The translations under genes were made by a program, and so were the position numbers. Of a stretch of 64,000 nucleotides of DNA, positions 1-8,474 are shown one piece after another. Under the pieces are notes generated by a model. It was not told where the DNA came from. It searched no databases and saw nothing but the letters and a program-made list of their open reading frames with translations. Position 1 is the first letter of the stretch; each line of letters starts with the position of its first letter. This DNA is from Chryseobacterium shigense (GTDB taxonomy: Bacteria; Bacteroidota; Bacteroidia; Flavobacteriales; Weeksellaceae). The DNA is taken from positions 1-64,000 of the forward strand of contig NZ_FTNY01000008.1 of the NCBI RefSeq assembly GCF_900156575.1. The letters are read 5' to 3'.

Positions 1-47
1 ACCAGCGCCGATGGTACTGCGAAAGCGGGAGAGTAGGCCGCCGCCAG
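1..47 (+). rRNA. rrf: 5S ribosomal RNA, 3' end only
   Basis: The first bases read as the 3' part of a bacterial 5S rRNA: the GATGGTACTGC segment, a GGGAGAGTAGG loop and the closing GCCGCCGCCAG strand. The 5' part lies outside the window, so the rRNA operon runs in from the left. The exact 3' end is uncertain by a few bases. It is followed at once by a strong hairpin terminator. Confidence 0.85.
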
Positions 48-57
48 TTTTTATTTA

Positions 58-94
58 AAAGTCTCATACAGTTTTGTATGAGACTTTTTTTTTG
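58..94 (+). terminator. Rho-independent terminator of the rRNA operon
   Basis: AAGTCTCATACA pairs with TGTATGAGACTT around a short TTT loop, followed by a run of nine T. Its place 10 bases after the 5S gene makes it the rRNA operon terminator. Confidence 0.85.
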
Positions 95-115
95 TGATAT
101 ACTTCCAAGGAGATG

Positions 116-164
116 GCAGATAGCAGATTGCAGATAGCAGATAGCAGATAGCAGATAGCAGATT
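116..164. repeat. Heptanucleotide tandem repeat (GCAGATA)7
   Basis: Seven head-to-tail copies of a 7-bp unit, GCAGATA, two of them GCAGATT. No gene overlaps it. It lies between the rRNA terminator and the next gene and resembles the other 7-bp arrays at 253-315 and 25062-25150. Confidence 0.9.
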
Positions 165-252
165 AAGAGACAAGAGACAAGAGGGACGTGCACACAGCCA
201 CAAATCATTCTTCATTTATCAATCATCAATTATCATTTATCTTTTATCTTTG

Positions 253-315
253 ATAAGCAATAAGCAATAAGCAATAAGCAATAAGCAATAAGCAATAAGC
301 AATAAGCAATAAGCA
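253..315. repeat. Heptanucleotide tandem repeat (ATAAGCA)9
   Basis: Nine perfect copies of ATAAGCA in a row. Perfect identity of all units suggests recent expansion by slippage. Intergenic. Confidence 0.95.
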
Positions 316-332
316 TTAGTTACCTGTCCATC

Positions 333-361
333 ATCTATCTATCTATCTATCTATCTATCTA
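333..361. repeat. Tetranucleotide tandem repeat (ATCT)7
   Basis: Seven perfect ATCT units followed by one further base. It is about 190 bp upstream of the tsaC start, so length changes are unlikely to alter the reading frame of that gene. The 362-551 interval after it is AT-rich and I see no convincing gene in it. Confidence 0.95.
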
Positions 362-551
362 CGATCTCATACAGACATGTGTGGGAATTTTTTGTTTCAT
401 GTCTATTAACTGATTCATGAGTGAAAAAGGTGACTGATCATTTTTATATAGTATAAAATATTCACCAAAACATAACATTTCGTTCACTATTTTTTGGCTG
501 AAGCTTCCTGTTTTTTTACCTTTATACACGGGTTTTATGCCCTGTTGAATT

Positions 552-1100
552 ATGGAAAATATTATTGAAATACTCAAATCCGGCGGAACCATTCTTTATC
601 CTACAGATACCATCTGGGGAATAGGATGTGATGCTACCAACATAGAAGCGGTCAATAAGATCTTTGACATCAAAAAAAGGGAAAAGAATAAATCTATGAT
701 CATTCTTGTGGAATCTGAAAAGAGACTTCAGGATCTGGTGGACGTTCCGGAAATGGCATGGGAAATTATGGATCTTAGCGAAAAACCTGTAACAATTGTT
801 TATGAAAATCCGCGTGGACTTCCCAAGGAGCTGCTTGCTGAAGATGGAAGCATTGGTATCAGAATGATAAAAACAGATTTCTGCAGAAAACTGATTACAA
901 AATTGAACAGACCCCTAGTTTCTACCTCTGCTAATTTCAGTGGTGATAAAAGTCCTCTGAAGTTTTCGGATATTTCTCCGGAAATCGTTAAACTGGTAGA
1001 TTTTGCGGTAGAAGAAGACAGGGAGAAAGTTTCAAAATATTCCGGTTCTTCAGTGATAAAAATATGGAATGATAATAGGATTAAGGTTCTTCGTGAATAA
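552..1100 (+). CDS. tsaC: L-threonylcarbamoyladenylate synthase (TsaC/Sua5 family)
   Basis: This enzyme makes threonylcarbamoyl-AMP from threonine, bicarbonate and ATP, the first step of the t6A modification at position 37 of ANN-decoding tRNAs. The 182-residue protein is a single YrdC domain. Visible family motifs are PTDTIWGIGCDA at residues 17-28, a basic KKREKNKS stretch that replaces the usual KxR nucleotide-binding segment, and STSAN near residue 137. The extra Sua5 C-terminal domain is absent, so it is the short TsaC form. It begins 190 bp after a tandem repeat and ends just before a wobble-paired terminator, so it appears monocistronic. Confidence 0.93.
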   Translation: MENIIEILKSGGTILYPTDTIWGIGCDATNIEAVNKIFDIKKREKNKSMIILVESEKRLQDLVDVPEMAWEIMDLSEKPVTIVYENPRGLPKELLAEDGSIGIRMIKTDFCRKLITKLNRPLVSTSANFSGDKSPLKFSDISPEIVKLVDFAVEEDREKVSKYSGSSVIKIWNDNRIKVLRE

Positions 1101-1125
1101 AATCCTAGATAATTCTTTCATTTTA

Positions 1126-1163
1126 AAATCTTGTCAACATATATTGGCAGGATTTCTTTTTTT
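1126..1163 (+). terminator. Probable terminator after tsaC
   Basis: AAATCTTGTCAA and TTGGCAGGATTT form a 12-bp stem with G-U pairs at two positions, followed by a run of T. It separates tsaC from the NTF2-like gene, whose own promoter box starts at 1171. Confidence 0.6.
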
Positions 1164-1170
1164 AAATTTC

Positions 1171-1178
1171 TATCTTTG
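1171..1178 (+). promoter_or_regulatory. Bacteroidota -7 promoter box TATCTTTG
   Basis: TATCTTTG matches the Bacteroidota TAnnTTTG -7 element and lies 27 bp before the ATG at 1206. No well-spaced TTG is visible upstream, so the -33 element is weak. Confidence 0.55.
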
Positions 1179-1205
1179 CATCATTCAATTCATAAAAGAC
1201 ATATT

Positions 1206-1550
1206 ATGAACCACGAAAAGTTTGCTGAAGAGTGGATTAATGCCTGGAATTCTCATGACCTTGATGAAATAATGTCTCATTACGCTAGTGATATCGAGGT
1301 GACTACACCCATGATTACTTTGGCTACAGGTGGGAAAGAAAATACTTTGAAGGGAAAAGAAGTTGTACGGCAATATTGGAAAAAAGCATTGGAAAAATTC
1401 CCTGATTTGAATTTTGAACTTATCCAATCAACAGCAGGAGTACATTCAGTGGCTTTGTATTATAAATCTATTATGAATAAATATGCTGTAGAAGTCATGT
1501 TTTTTGATGATGAAGGAAAAATTAATAAAATGTATGCCCATTATGATTAA
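1206..1550 (+). CDS. NTF2-like / SnoaL-like domain protein
   Basis: A 114-residue cytosolic protein with the pattern of a small cone-shaped NTF2-like fold: an N-terminal helix (FAEEWINAWNSHD), then HYASDIEV, a KGKEVVRQYWKKAL helix and beta strands ending in KMYAHYD. Such proteins act as small isomerases, polyketide cyclases or ligand-binding domains; nothing here fixes the substrate. I chose the ATG at 1206 because the NTF2 fold begins there and a TAnnTTTG box sits just upstream; an extension to 1131 would have to cross that promoter. It stands alone before the CCA-adding enzyme gene. Confidence 0.75.
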   Translation: MNHEKFAEEWINAWNSHDLDEIMSHYASDIEVTTPMITLATGGKENTLKGKEVVRQYWKKALEKFPDLNFELIQSTAGVHSVALYYKSIMNKYAVEVMFFDDEGKINKMYAHYD

Positions 1551-1593
1551 TGGAAAAAGACATTGCTAGAAAAAGACGATCTATTTATTAACG

Positions 1594-3015
1594 ATGAAAA
1601 TTAATCTTACCCAAAATAAAAATTTAAAACTATTCAAGATCATTGCGGATGCTGCGGAAAAAAATAATCAGTCCGTCTATATTGTCGGTGGATACGTCCG
1701 TGACCTTCTGATGAAGAGAACAGCATCTACCGATATTGATTTTGTGACTGAGCAAAGTGGCATTGAGCTTGCTGAAACGGTAGCGAAAGATCTGGACCCT
1801 AAATTGAAAGTTTCGGTCTTTAAAACGTACGGAACGGCGATGATCAAATATAAGGATCTTGAGCTGGAGTTTGTTGGCGCCAGAAAAGAAAGCTATACCG
1901 AGAACAGCAGAAAACCGGAGGTAGAAGGTGGAACGTTGGAAGACGACCAGAAAAGAAGAGATTTCACCATCAACGCGATGGCAATTTCTTTAAATAAGGC
2001 TAATTTCGGAGAATTGATCGATCCCTTTAATGGAGTTGAAGATCTTGAAAAAGGAATTTTAAGAACACCTTTAGAACCTGCACAGACGTATTCTGATGAT
2101 CCGTTGAGGATGATGAGAGCGGTTCGTTTTGCTTCTACATTGAATTTTGTGATTGAAGAGAAATCTTTAAACGCCATAAAGCAGGAAGCGGAAAGAATCA
2201 AGATTGTTTCTATGGAAAGGATTATGGTAGAATTCAACAAGATTATGATGTCCCAAAAACCTTCCGTAGGGCTTGGATTGATGGAAGAAACAGGTCTTTT
2301 AAAACTGATTATTCCTGAGCTTATAGAACTCAAAGGAGTAGAAGAAGTAGAAGGGCAGACTCACAAAGATAATTTTTACCACACTTTGGAGGTAGTAGAC
2401 AATATTTCTTTAAATACCGATAATCTTTGGTTGCGCTGGTCAGCATTATTGCATGATGTAGGTAAAGCTCCAACCAAAAAATTTGTGGAAGGTACGGGAT
2501 GGACTTTCCATGGACATGAGTTTTTAGGTTCAAAAATGGTAAAGACTCTTTTCCACAGACTGAAGCAGCCGTTGGGAAGTGATATGAAATATGTTCAGAA
2601 AATGGTGAAACTTTCATCACGACCGATTGCTCTTATCACCGATGATGCCTCAGATTCTGCATTGAGACGGCTTTTATTTGATGCCGGAGAAAACCTGGAG
2701 GATCTTTTTACTCTTTGTAAAGCAGATATTACGACCAAAAACTCTAAAAAACAGGATCGATTCAAAAAGAATTTCGAATATGTAGCGGTGAAGATCAGAG
2801 AGGTGGAGGAGAAAGATCAGGTAAGAAACTTCCAGCCGCCCATTACAGGAGAAGAAATTATGAAGATGTTTAACCTTAAGCCGGGAAAAGAAATTGGAAT
2901 TCTTAAGGAGAAAGTGAAAGAAGCTATTCTGGAAGGTGAGATCCTGAATGATAAGGAAGAAGCTGAAAAGTTTGTGATCGCTGAAGCTGAAAAATTAGGA
3001 TTAAAGTATAATTAA
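1594..3015 (+). CDS. cca: CCA tRNA nucleotidyltransferase / poly(A) polymerase family with HD domain
   Basis: This cytosolic enzyme adds or repairs the 3' CCA end of tRNAs. The N-terminal class II nucleotidyltransferase head shows VGGYVRD at residues 31-37 and the metal-binding DID at 47-49, followed by an RRDFTINAMA segment and the DDPLRMMRAVRFA template helix. The C-terminal half carries an HD domain, with H287-D288 in LLHDVGKAP, as in the HD-containing bacterial members of about 470 residues. An HD domain may give phosphatase activity. A strong terminator follows it. CCA addition, rather than poly(A) tailing, is inferred from overall similarity. Confidence 0.92.
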   Translation: MKINLTQNKNLKLFKIIADAAEKNNQSVYIVGGYVRDLLMKRTASTDIDFVTEQSGIELAETVAKDLDPKLKVSVFKTYGTAMIKYKDLELEFVGARKESYTENSRKPEVEGGTLEDDQKRRDFTINAMAISLNKANFGELIDPFNGVEDLEKGILRTPLEPAQTYSDDPLRMMRAVRFASTLNFVIEEKSLNAIKQEAERIKIVSMERIMVEFNKIMMSQKPSVGLGLMEETGLLKLIIPELIELKGVEEVEGQTHKDNFYHTLEVVDNISLNTDNLWLRWSALLHDVGKAPTKKFVEGTGWTFHGHEFLGSKMVKTLFHRLKQPLGSDMKYVQKMVKLSSRPIALITDDASDSALRRLLFDAGENLEDLFTLCKADITTKNSKKQDRFKKNFEYVAVKIREVEEKDQVRNFQPPITGEEIMKMFNLKPGKEIGILKEKVKEAILEGEILNDKEEAEKFVIAEAEKLGLKYN

Positions 3016-3030
3016 ATTAAAACTTAATAA

Positions 3031-3068
3031 AAAAAGCTTCGGCGGGATAAATCCCGCCGAAGCTTTTT
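3031..3068 (+). terminator. Rho-independent terminator after cca
   Basis: AAGCTTCGGCGGGAT and its complement form a very stable 15-bp-plus stem with A-rich and T-rich flanks. The flanks make it usable from both strands. Confidence 0.9.
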
Positions 3069-3087
3069 TTATCCGTGAAAACAAAAT

Positions 3088-3112
3088 CAGGCCGCTTCGA
3101 AGAAGCGGCCTG
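3088..3112 (-). terminator. Hairpin ending the B12 uptake operon
   Basis: CAGGCCGCTTC pairs with GAAGCGGCCTG around GAA. Read on the minus strand it is followed by ATTTTGTTTTC, so it is the likely 3' end of the btuB operon. On the plus strand it is followed by eight A, which fits the same reading. Confidence 0.75.
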
Positions 3113-3173
3113 AAAAAAAACACAAATGATGAAAAAAAATAAAATTTATAAATACTACCAAAGTAGTAAGGTC

Positions 3174-4217
3174 TTAGTTTGGATACACTGAATTAGAGCC
3201 TATCCCTGTAGTAAATGCTCTGATGATAGCTCCTGAAGTATTGTACACTACAATTTTGCTAGCCTGGGTAAATCCATTAGAATCAGAAGTGAAAATTTTG
3301 TCGTTGATCACACTGAATCCATATAGAGCAGAATACGCATCAACACTGTTCGCTACTGTAAATAAAGGCGAAGTAGGAGCTGTGGTAGCACTCATATCCA
3401 TGGTGTATACATTTTTCCCTGAGGTGAAGTAGAATTTACCATTCGAAATTTCAAGATTGGTAGCATTGGCAATACCTGTTAAAGTCGTTGTTTTTGTAAC
3501 GCTTCCTGTGCTTGAGATCTGATAGATATAAGAATCGGCAGTTCCTGTAGCAATAGCATACACATTTTGGTTGTTTGAAATAATCTTGTTGATATTGACG
3601 TTGGGTAAAGTAATGGTGGACTGAACCTCATTTGTAGAAGTATTGATATAAGAAATCTTATTTCCAAAACCGAATGATGCATTCTGTACAAAGATATTGT
3701 TTCCAGCTTCCACAATTCTCTCAGCAGCATCTGTAAAAGAGATTTTTTTGATGAAAGAACCGTCAGAGACCTTATAAATACTCACAAACTTATCACCTCC
3801 ATATTTATCATTCGTTACATAAATATTGTTGTTGGCAAAAGCCATATAACGTGGATTGTTAAGTTCAGCTGTGATTTGGCCACCGGCTTTAAAATTATAA
3901 CGATTGGCCACCTGGATCTTATTCGAGTTATTCAACAGCAGATACGCGTTGTCACCATTGAAAGCAATCATTTGCAAAACATCCCCTAATTTCGCTCCTC
4001 CGTTATTAAGGGAGAAAACATTGTCCTGTTTAAGGTTCAGGTCTGCACTTACAAACGTTACGTCACCTTCAGGTTTTCCATAGGTACCTTCATTAGCAAT
4101 TAGAAAACCATTGCCGTAGAATATTTCCGGCTCATCATTGCTATCATTGTTACACGATACAATGCCTAAAAGAAGGGTAAAAGCAAAAAGAAAATGTAGA
4201 AATTTGTTCAGTTTCAT
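3174..4217 (-). CDS. BtuG-like surface lipoprotein, YncE/DUF5074-type beta-propeller
   Basis: A 347-residue lipoprotein. The signal peptide ends in LLLGIVSC, and the acidic residues after the cysteine (NNDSNDEPE) resemble the export signal that sends Bacteroidota lipoproteins to the cell surface. The rest is a series of beta-strand repeats with GDNAYLLLNN, NNNIYVTND and GKFYFTSGKNVYTMD units, as in YncE-like seven-bladed propellers. It starts 14 bp after the BtuB-like receptor gene and shares its cobalamin riboswitch. In Bacteroides, BtuG is a propeller lipoprotein of this type that caps BtuB and binds B12 very tightly. Assignment as BtuG-like is inferred from fold and context. The start at 4217 gives the signal peptide directly. 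Confidence 0.75.
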   Translation of the reverse strand: MKLNKFLHFLFAFTLLLGIVSCNNDSNDEPEIFYGNGFLIANEGTYGKPEGDVTFVSADLNLKQDNVFSLNNGGAKLGDVLQMIAFNGDNAYLLLNNSNKIQVANRYNFKAGGQITAELNNPRYMAFANNNIYVTNDKYGGDKFVSIYKVSDGSFIKKISFTDAAERIVEAGNNIFVQNASFGFGNKISYINTSTNEVQSTITLPNVNINKIISNNQNVYAIATGTADSYIYQISSTGSVTKTTTLTGIANATNLEISNGKFYFTSGKNVYTMDMSATTAPTSPLFTVANSVDAYSALYGFSVINDKIFTSDSNGFTQASKIVVYNTSGAIIRAFTTGIGSNSVYPN

Positions 4218-4230
4218 AATATTTTTAAGT

Positions 4231-6072
4231 TTAAAAATTAATCGTTGCGTATACACTGTAGTTCCTCTTCGGCATCGGATACAGAGATACGGTCTGATAC
4301 ACCGTATTGGTAATATTGTTCACTTTGAACCCTAACGTGTATTTCTTGAAAATAGTCCCGGAAATTCCGGTATTTAAGATAAAATAAGGATCAATGGACG
4401 TAGATCTTTGCTGATCGGTAGTGGTATAGGTAAGACCGTTGAAAAGCCCTTGAGCATATATTCTCAGGAAAGAATATCCGTACTCTATATTTCCCACCGC
4501 TTTGTGGAGGGGAACATACATCCGCTGCAGTTGAGTATCTTTATTCACTGATTTTGAATAAGTATACCCTGCATCAAGTTTCAAGTGATGCTTTCCCATT
4601 TTTTTATTCCAGATAGCCTGAGATTCTAAACCGTAAGATTCCACTCTGCTGGTATTAAAAGGCGCCCAGTATCCTAAAGGAGTAGGAAGCCAGTTGATAA
4701 GATTTTTGATGTCCATATAATAAGGACTTAAGGTAATTTTAAAATCTCCAAAGCTGAATTCATGGTCCATGTCAATATTGGTGGAAGTTTCTGGAAGCAA
4801 ATCCAGATTTCCTCCCGGCTGCCAGTAGAGGTCATTAAACGAAGGGAACCTGAAATTTCGTGAAAAGCTGGCCCCAACATGATACCAGCGAAGCGCATTC
4901 CACTTTCCTGAAAAAGAATAAAGTAGGGGAGAAGAAATGTTTTCCACAAAATCTTTCTTGATTCCTGCTTCAAAACGAAGGTCTTTTGTAGCAAAATACC
5001 GGATTAAACCAGCCAGGGAACCTACATTTCTGCTGATACTTCCAATCCCGGATTCATAACCTTCTCCTTTATTCACCTGAAATTCTCCAATCGCATTAAT
5101 ATTGATTTTTGGAGTGATGAAATAGTTGAAGTCATTTTTGAATATGTAATTTTTTCCCTCTGCACCACTGGCTTTAGGAAGATTAAGATTCGAAAAATAT
5201 TGAAAGTTATCTTCGGTATACGCTGCTTTTAAGCTGTTCGAAAGATTATTTTTTTGAATATCCCATGCGATCAGACTCCTTAAAGTCTGCGCTTTATATT
5301 TTGTTCTATTGCCGTTGTCCTCAAAAATAGGATAGTGCTGTGAGGCATCAAAGATTTGATTCTGCCACGAAATCGTCTGGTGATCAGCAATTTTATAAGA
5401 AACGCCCATGTTCACAGAAGTATTGTAATACCTTCCGTTAATGTTGTTGAATCCTGTACTTCCTACAACAAACTCAGGAACTTTATAGTCATTCTGACTT
5501 GTGACATAGCTTCCTGAAACCTTAACACTTAGCTTATCATTACTGAAAGAAGCCTGTGCAAAATTATTATACGTATCAAAAGAAGCAGCTTCCGAAAAAA
5601 CAGAAGCTTTAAATCCTCTGTTGAAATCTAAAATATTGTTTAAATGAATGCTTCCTCCAACAGCACCACTGCCGTAAACCACACTTCCGCCACCCGCTTT
5701 TACCTCAATCTGATCATATCCGAACAATGGAATATTATTAACATCGCCCTGTCCTAGAAAACTCGAGTTAATGTTGATTCCATTCCATACAAAAGCCGTC
5801 TGCTGGGCAGTTGTTCCACGGAATGAAGGTGAAGAAACAGCACCACGGCCATTTTCTTTGATGTAAATAGAAGATTGATATCGTAAAAGTTCAGAAAGGT
5901 TCGTTGAGTTTTTCTCAACATCTTTTGGAGTAATGGTACGGACCGGATGGAAAAGCTTTACTTTATTCATCTGGTTGTCAAAAATATAAATGGTGTCTAC
6001 CGCCTTCTCCTGTCCCAAAAGAAAGCTGCCATAAGACGAACAAAGCAGTACTAAAGATCTTTTTATATCCAT
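4231..6072 (-). CDS. btuB: TonB-dependent vitamin B12 receptor, BtuB-like
   Basis: This outer-membrane receptor takes up cobalamin using energy from TonB-ExbBD. The 613-residue protein has a signal peptide (1-21), a plug domain at about 40-145 with the typical SPSFRGTTAQQTAFVWNG and GSGAVGGSIHL segments, and a beta-barrel that ends in an aromatic residue (YATINF), as needed for barrel insertion. Length matches BtuB (about 600 residues) rather than the 900-1000 of SusC proteins, and no carboxypeptidase-like N-terminal domain is present. The cobalamin riboswitch directly upstream fixes the substrate better than the protein does. The next gene encodes the BtuG-like partner. Confidence 0.88.
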   Translation of the reverse strand: MDIKRSLVLLCSSYGSFLLGQEKAVDTIYIFDNQMNKVKLFHPVRTITPKDVEKNSTNLSELLRYQSSIYIKENGRGAVSSPSFRGTTAQQTAFVWNGININSSFLGQGDVNNIPLFGYDQIEVKAGGGSVVYGSGAVGGSIHLNNILDFNRGFKASVFSEAASFDTYNNFAQASFSNDKLSVKVSGSYVTSQNDYKVPEFVVGSTGFNNINGRYYNTSVNMGVSYKIADHQTISWQNQIFDASQHYPIFEDNGNRTKYKAQTLRSLIAWDIQKNNLSNSLKAAYTEDNFQYFSNLNLPKASGAEGKNYIFKNDFNYFITPKININAIGEFQVNKGEGYESGIGSISRNVGSLAGLIRYFATKDLRFEAGIKKDFVENISSPLLYSFSGKWNALRWYHVGASFSRNFRFPSFNDLYWQPGGNLDLLPETSTNIDMDHEFSFGDFKITLSPYYMDIKNLINWLPTPLGYWAPFNTSRVESYGLESQAIWNKKMGKHHLKLDAGYTYSKSVNKDTQLQRMYVPLHKAVGNIEYGYSFLRIYAQGLFNGLTYTTTDQQRSTSIDPYFILNTGISGTIFKKYTLGFKVNNITNTVYQTVSLYPMPKRNYSVYATINF

Positions 6073-6115
6073 ACTATGTTACTTTTCCTCCGAAAGCAAT
6101 GTGTTTTTTAGTTAC

Positions 6116-6267
6116 AATTTTGGCAGGTCTCCTGACTTTCGCTTTCTGCACCTTCCCGTATGAACAGTGGTTTTTGCAGAAACTTTTATAGCGATTTACA
6201 GTTGCGGGGACAGTTTGGGCATTTCACCCAATTCCCTATTATTTCCAATACGCTGGAAACCAAAATT
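6116..6267 (-). ncRNA. Cobalamin riboswitch (AdoCbl class)
   Basis: Read on the minus strand, the segment shows the diagnostic cobalamin core: a GGGTGAAATGCCC hairpin, then CTGTCCCCGCAACTGTAA, and the conserved 3' end GTCAGGAGACCTGCC. The outer helix P1 is a perfect 8-bp pairing of CCAAAATT-type sequence at 6116-6123 with 6260-6267. It lies in the leader of the BtuB-like gene, 44 bp before the ATG, so B12 should repress the operon, probably by blocking translation. Confidence 0.95.
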
Positions 6268-6271
6268 TTTG

Positions 6272-6301
6272 CAAAGATAACTTTTTAAATCTATTGCACA
6301 A
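6272..6301 (-). promoter_or_regulatory. Promoter of the B12 uptake operon (TTG-N19-TATCTTTG)
   Basis: On the minus strand, TTG at 6301-6299 and TATCTTTG at 6279-6272 are separated by exactly 19 bp, the Bacteroidota primary-sigma consensus. Transcription should start within a few bases of the riboswitch P1 helix, which makes this the best-supported promoter in the window. Confidence 0.85.
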
Positions 6302-6392
6302 AAAGACAAAAAGATCAATCCCGAATCGTCAATTTTGCTCCGCACAACAAGGTAGAAAAGTATTGATGTTTTTATCTAAACCTAACCATTTA

Positions 6393-6512
6393 CCTGCAAA
6401 GCAAATTCACCATTGACACAAATCTTGAAAGTAAATACCTCAACGTAAAAGTCAATGCTGATTGGTAAGAAAAATTCACTCTTCACCTGCAAAGCAGAAT
6501 TCACCATTGACC
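6393..6512. repeat. Two copies of a dispersed intergenic repeat, minus orientation
   Basis: Segments 6393-6418 and 6486-6512 both contain CCTGCAAAGCA followed by ATTCACCATTGAC. Their reverse complement matches the repeat seen at 39734, 39832, 54311 and 63246. No gene lies in 6302-6534, which otherwise is plain AT-rich DNA. Confidence 0.65.
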
Positions 6513-6534
6513 ACTTTCAACTCACCTTTCTCCT

Positions 6535-7017
6535 CTACAAAAATGTAGAATCAAAATAAAAAGGCAGCAGATCTTTAATGGATGATACCTTCACCACCTC
6601 ATCATTCATGCTTGAAAAATAAAGATCTATATTCTCGTTCTGCTTCGTTTCATATTCTATTAAACTCTGTCGGCAAGCTCCGCAGGGGGGAATCGGAGGA
6701 TTTTTCTCATGGAATTCCTTAGGACCTCCCACTACAAAAATCTTCTTTACTTTTACATCCGGAAAGTTGGCTGCTACCCAGAACAAAGTGGTTCTTTCTG
6801 CACACAATCCTGACGGATAGGCCGCATTTTCCTGGTTGTTTCCGGAATAAATATCGCCGTTTTCAAGCAAAACGGAACACCCTACCAGGAAATTAGAGTA
6901 CGGTGCATAAGCATTTTCACGGGCTTGTATCGCTCTCTCAAATAGAGCTTTTTCTATATCGTTCAGTTCACTACTATTTTTAAAGTGCTCGTAACTGATC
7001 TGTATGTCTTTTTTCAT
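6535..7017 (-). CDS. cdd: Cytidine deaminase
   Basis: It hydrolyses cytidine and deoxycytidine to uridine and deoxyuridine for pyrimidine salvage in the cytosol. The 160-residue protein has the zinc site complete: C72-A73-E74 (catalytic glutamate) in SGLCAERTT, and C112 with C115 in PPCGACRQ. The nucleoside-binding NQEN segment is at 61-64. Length is that of the tetrameric one-domain class, slightly extended at the N terminus. It is divergent from the oxidoreductase gene at 7119 and has no operon partner. Confidence 0.95.
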   Translation of the reverse strand: MKKDIQISYEHFKNSSELNDIEKALFERAIQARENAYAPYSNFLVGCSVLLENGDIYSGNNQENAAYPSGLCAERTTLFWVAANFPDVKVKKIFVVGGPKEFHEKNPPIPPCGACRQSLIEYETKQNENIDLYFSSMNDEVVKVSSIKDLLPFYFDSTFL

Positions 7018-7118
7018 ATATTAGTCAGGCTAAAAAGGGGGGCTAAATTTACTTCTTTTTCATCAGCTGGACAATGTTTTTTTTTGCTCAGCATTAAATT
7101 GAAATTCAAAAAAATAAA

Positions 7119-8171
7119 ATGATATATACCTCAATACAATTCAGAAATATAGAGCTAAAAAACAGATGGGTCATGTCTCCCATGTGTATGTATTCATGCG
7201 AAAACGGTATTGCAAATGATTTCCATTTTGTACACTACGGAAGCCGTGCACAGGGTGGGACAGGTCTCATTATGGTTGAAGCTACAGGCGTAGAACCCAG
7301 AGGGAGAATTACCAATCACTGCATGGGAATCTGGAATGATGAGCAGGCAGAAGCGTTAACGAAAATTGTCGGTTTTGTGCATTCCCATTCAGAAAGTAAG
7401 ATAGGAATCCAGCTTGCCCATGCCGGCAGAAAAGGGTCCACCTGGAATAATTTGCAGATTCCGCTTGAAGAAGGCTGGGAAACCGTGGCTCCGAGTGCTA
7501 TTCCCTATCATCCGTCTGAAAGAATTCCGCATGTTCTCACGGTGGAAGAAATCAGGGAGCAGGTGCAGAATTTTAAAGAAGCTGCAAAAAGAGCCGTTAA
7601 GGCAGGTTTTGATATCATAGAAATTCATGGAGCCCATGGCTATTTGGTTCATCAGTTTTTATCCCCACTATCCAATATCCGGACCGATGAATATGGTGGA
7701 AGTTTTGAAAACAGGATCAGATTTCTGTTGGAGATTGTAGAGGCGGTAAACGAAGTACTGGATGAAAATACAGCCCTTTTTGTAAGGATTTCAGGAACAG
7801 AATACGCTGACAACGGATGGGACATCAATGACAGTGTAGAACTGGCCAAAGTTTTAAAAGAACATTCCGTAGATCTGGTAGACGTTTCAAGTGGAGGAAA
7901 TATTCACGGAGCAAAAATATCAGTATTTAATGGCTATCAGGTTCCTTTTTCATCTCAGGTACGAAATGAAGCAGGCGTAAAAACAGGAGCTGTAGGATTG
8001 ATCACCACAACAGATCAGGCTGAAGAAATTCTGCAGAAAGGAGATGCAGACCTTATATTTGTAGCAAGAGCGATTTTGAGAAACCCGTATATGGCCGTTC
8101 AGGGATCATTTGAAATGAAGAAAGACTGCTTTTTCCCTCATCAGTACACAAGGGCGAAAATTTCATCATAA
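7119..8171 (+). CDS. namA: NADPH dehydrogenase, old yellow enzyme family (YqjM/NamA-like)
   Basis: An FMN-dependent enzyme that reduces activated C=C bonds of enals, enones and nitro compounds. The 350-residue barrel has MSPMCMYS at 19-26, where C23 and Y25 match the YqjM residues that tune FMN and substrate binding. The HGAHGY motif supplies H170, H173 and the proton donor Y175. DEYGGSFENRIRF and the C-terminal FVARAILRNPYM phosphate-binding region are also present. These mark the thermophilic-like YqjM subclass. The physiological substrate is unknown; xenobiotic or oxidative-stress electrophiles are usual guesses. A DUF2752 gene follows 9 bp later. Confidence 0.92.
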   Translation: MIYTSIQFRNIELKNRWVMSPMCMYSCENGIANDFHFVHYGSRAQGGTGLIMVEATGVEPRGRITNHCMGIWNDEQAEALTKIVGFVHSHSESKIGIQLAHAGRKGSTWNNLQIPLEEGWETVAPSAIPYHPSERIPHVLTVEEIREQVQNFKEAAKRAVKAGFDIIEIHGAHGYLVHQFLSPLSNIRTDEYGGSFENRIRFLLEIVEAVNEVLDENTALFVRISGTEYADNGWDINDSVELAKVLKEHSVDLVDVSSGGNIHGAKISVFNGYQVPFSSQVRNEAGVKTGAVGLITTTDQAEEILQKGDADLIFVARAILRNPYMAVQGSFEMKKDCFFPHQYTRAKISS

Positions 8172-8180
8172 AAATCAAAC

Positions 8181-8474
8181 ATGAAGATTGAAGATTTTAT
8201 GTTAACCTGTCCCAGCAAGAAATTTCTTGGAATTGAATGTTTGGGATGTGGAGCTCAGAGAGCCATTGTGCTTGTTTTTGAAGGGAAATTTTCAGAAGCT
8301 TTTAACCTGTATCCTGCTGTTTATACCGTGTTGATCTTTCTTTTTACCTTAGGTCTGAGTTTTGCAGATAAAAAAAGAAAATACAGCAGGATTCTATTGA
8401 TCATGATTGCTGTCAATCTTGTCATGATGGTCGTATCTTATTATTATAAACACTTTTACATTCATGCTCATTAA
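8181..8474 (+). CDS. DUF2752 small membrane protein
   Basis: A 97-residue protein with the DUF2752 signature: C10-P-x(8)-E-C20-L-G-C23-G-A-Q-R near the N terminus, followed by two predicted membrane helices (about 45-63 and 70-86). The function of the family is unknown. The cysteines could bind metal or be redox active, but this is only suggested by their spacing. It starts 9 bp after namA and is probably cotranscribed with it. Confidence 0.8.
   Translation: MKIEDFMLTCPSKKFLGIECLGCGAQRAIVLVFEGKFSEAFNLYPAVYTVLIFLFTLGLSFADKKRKYSRILLIMIAVNLVMMVVSYYYKHFYIHAH

Noticed and set aside
116-361. Tandem repeats near the left end as a CRISPR array
   Set aside because: Units are 4-7 bp without spacers and there are no cas genes.
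359-592. A 77-codon minus-strand frame across the tsaC start
   Set aside because: It overlaps the first 14 codons of a conserved gene on the other strand, has no promoter box and resembles nothing.
1893-2333. A 146-codon open frame antisense to cca
   Set aside because: It is inside a conserved enzyme gene and is serine/isoleucine-rich in the manner of antisense shadows.
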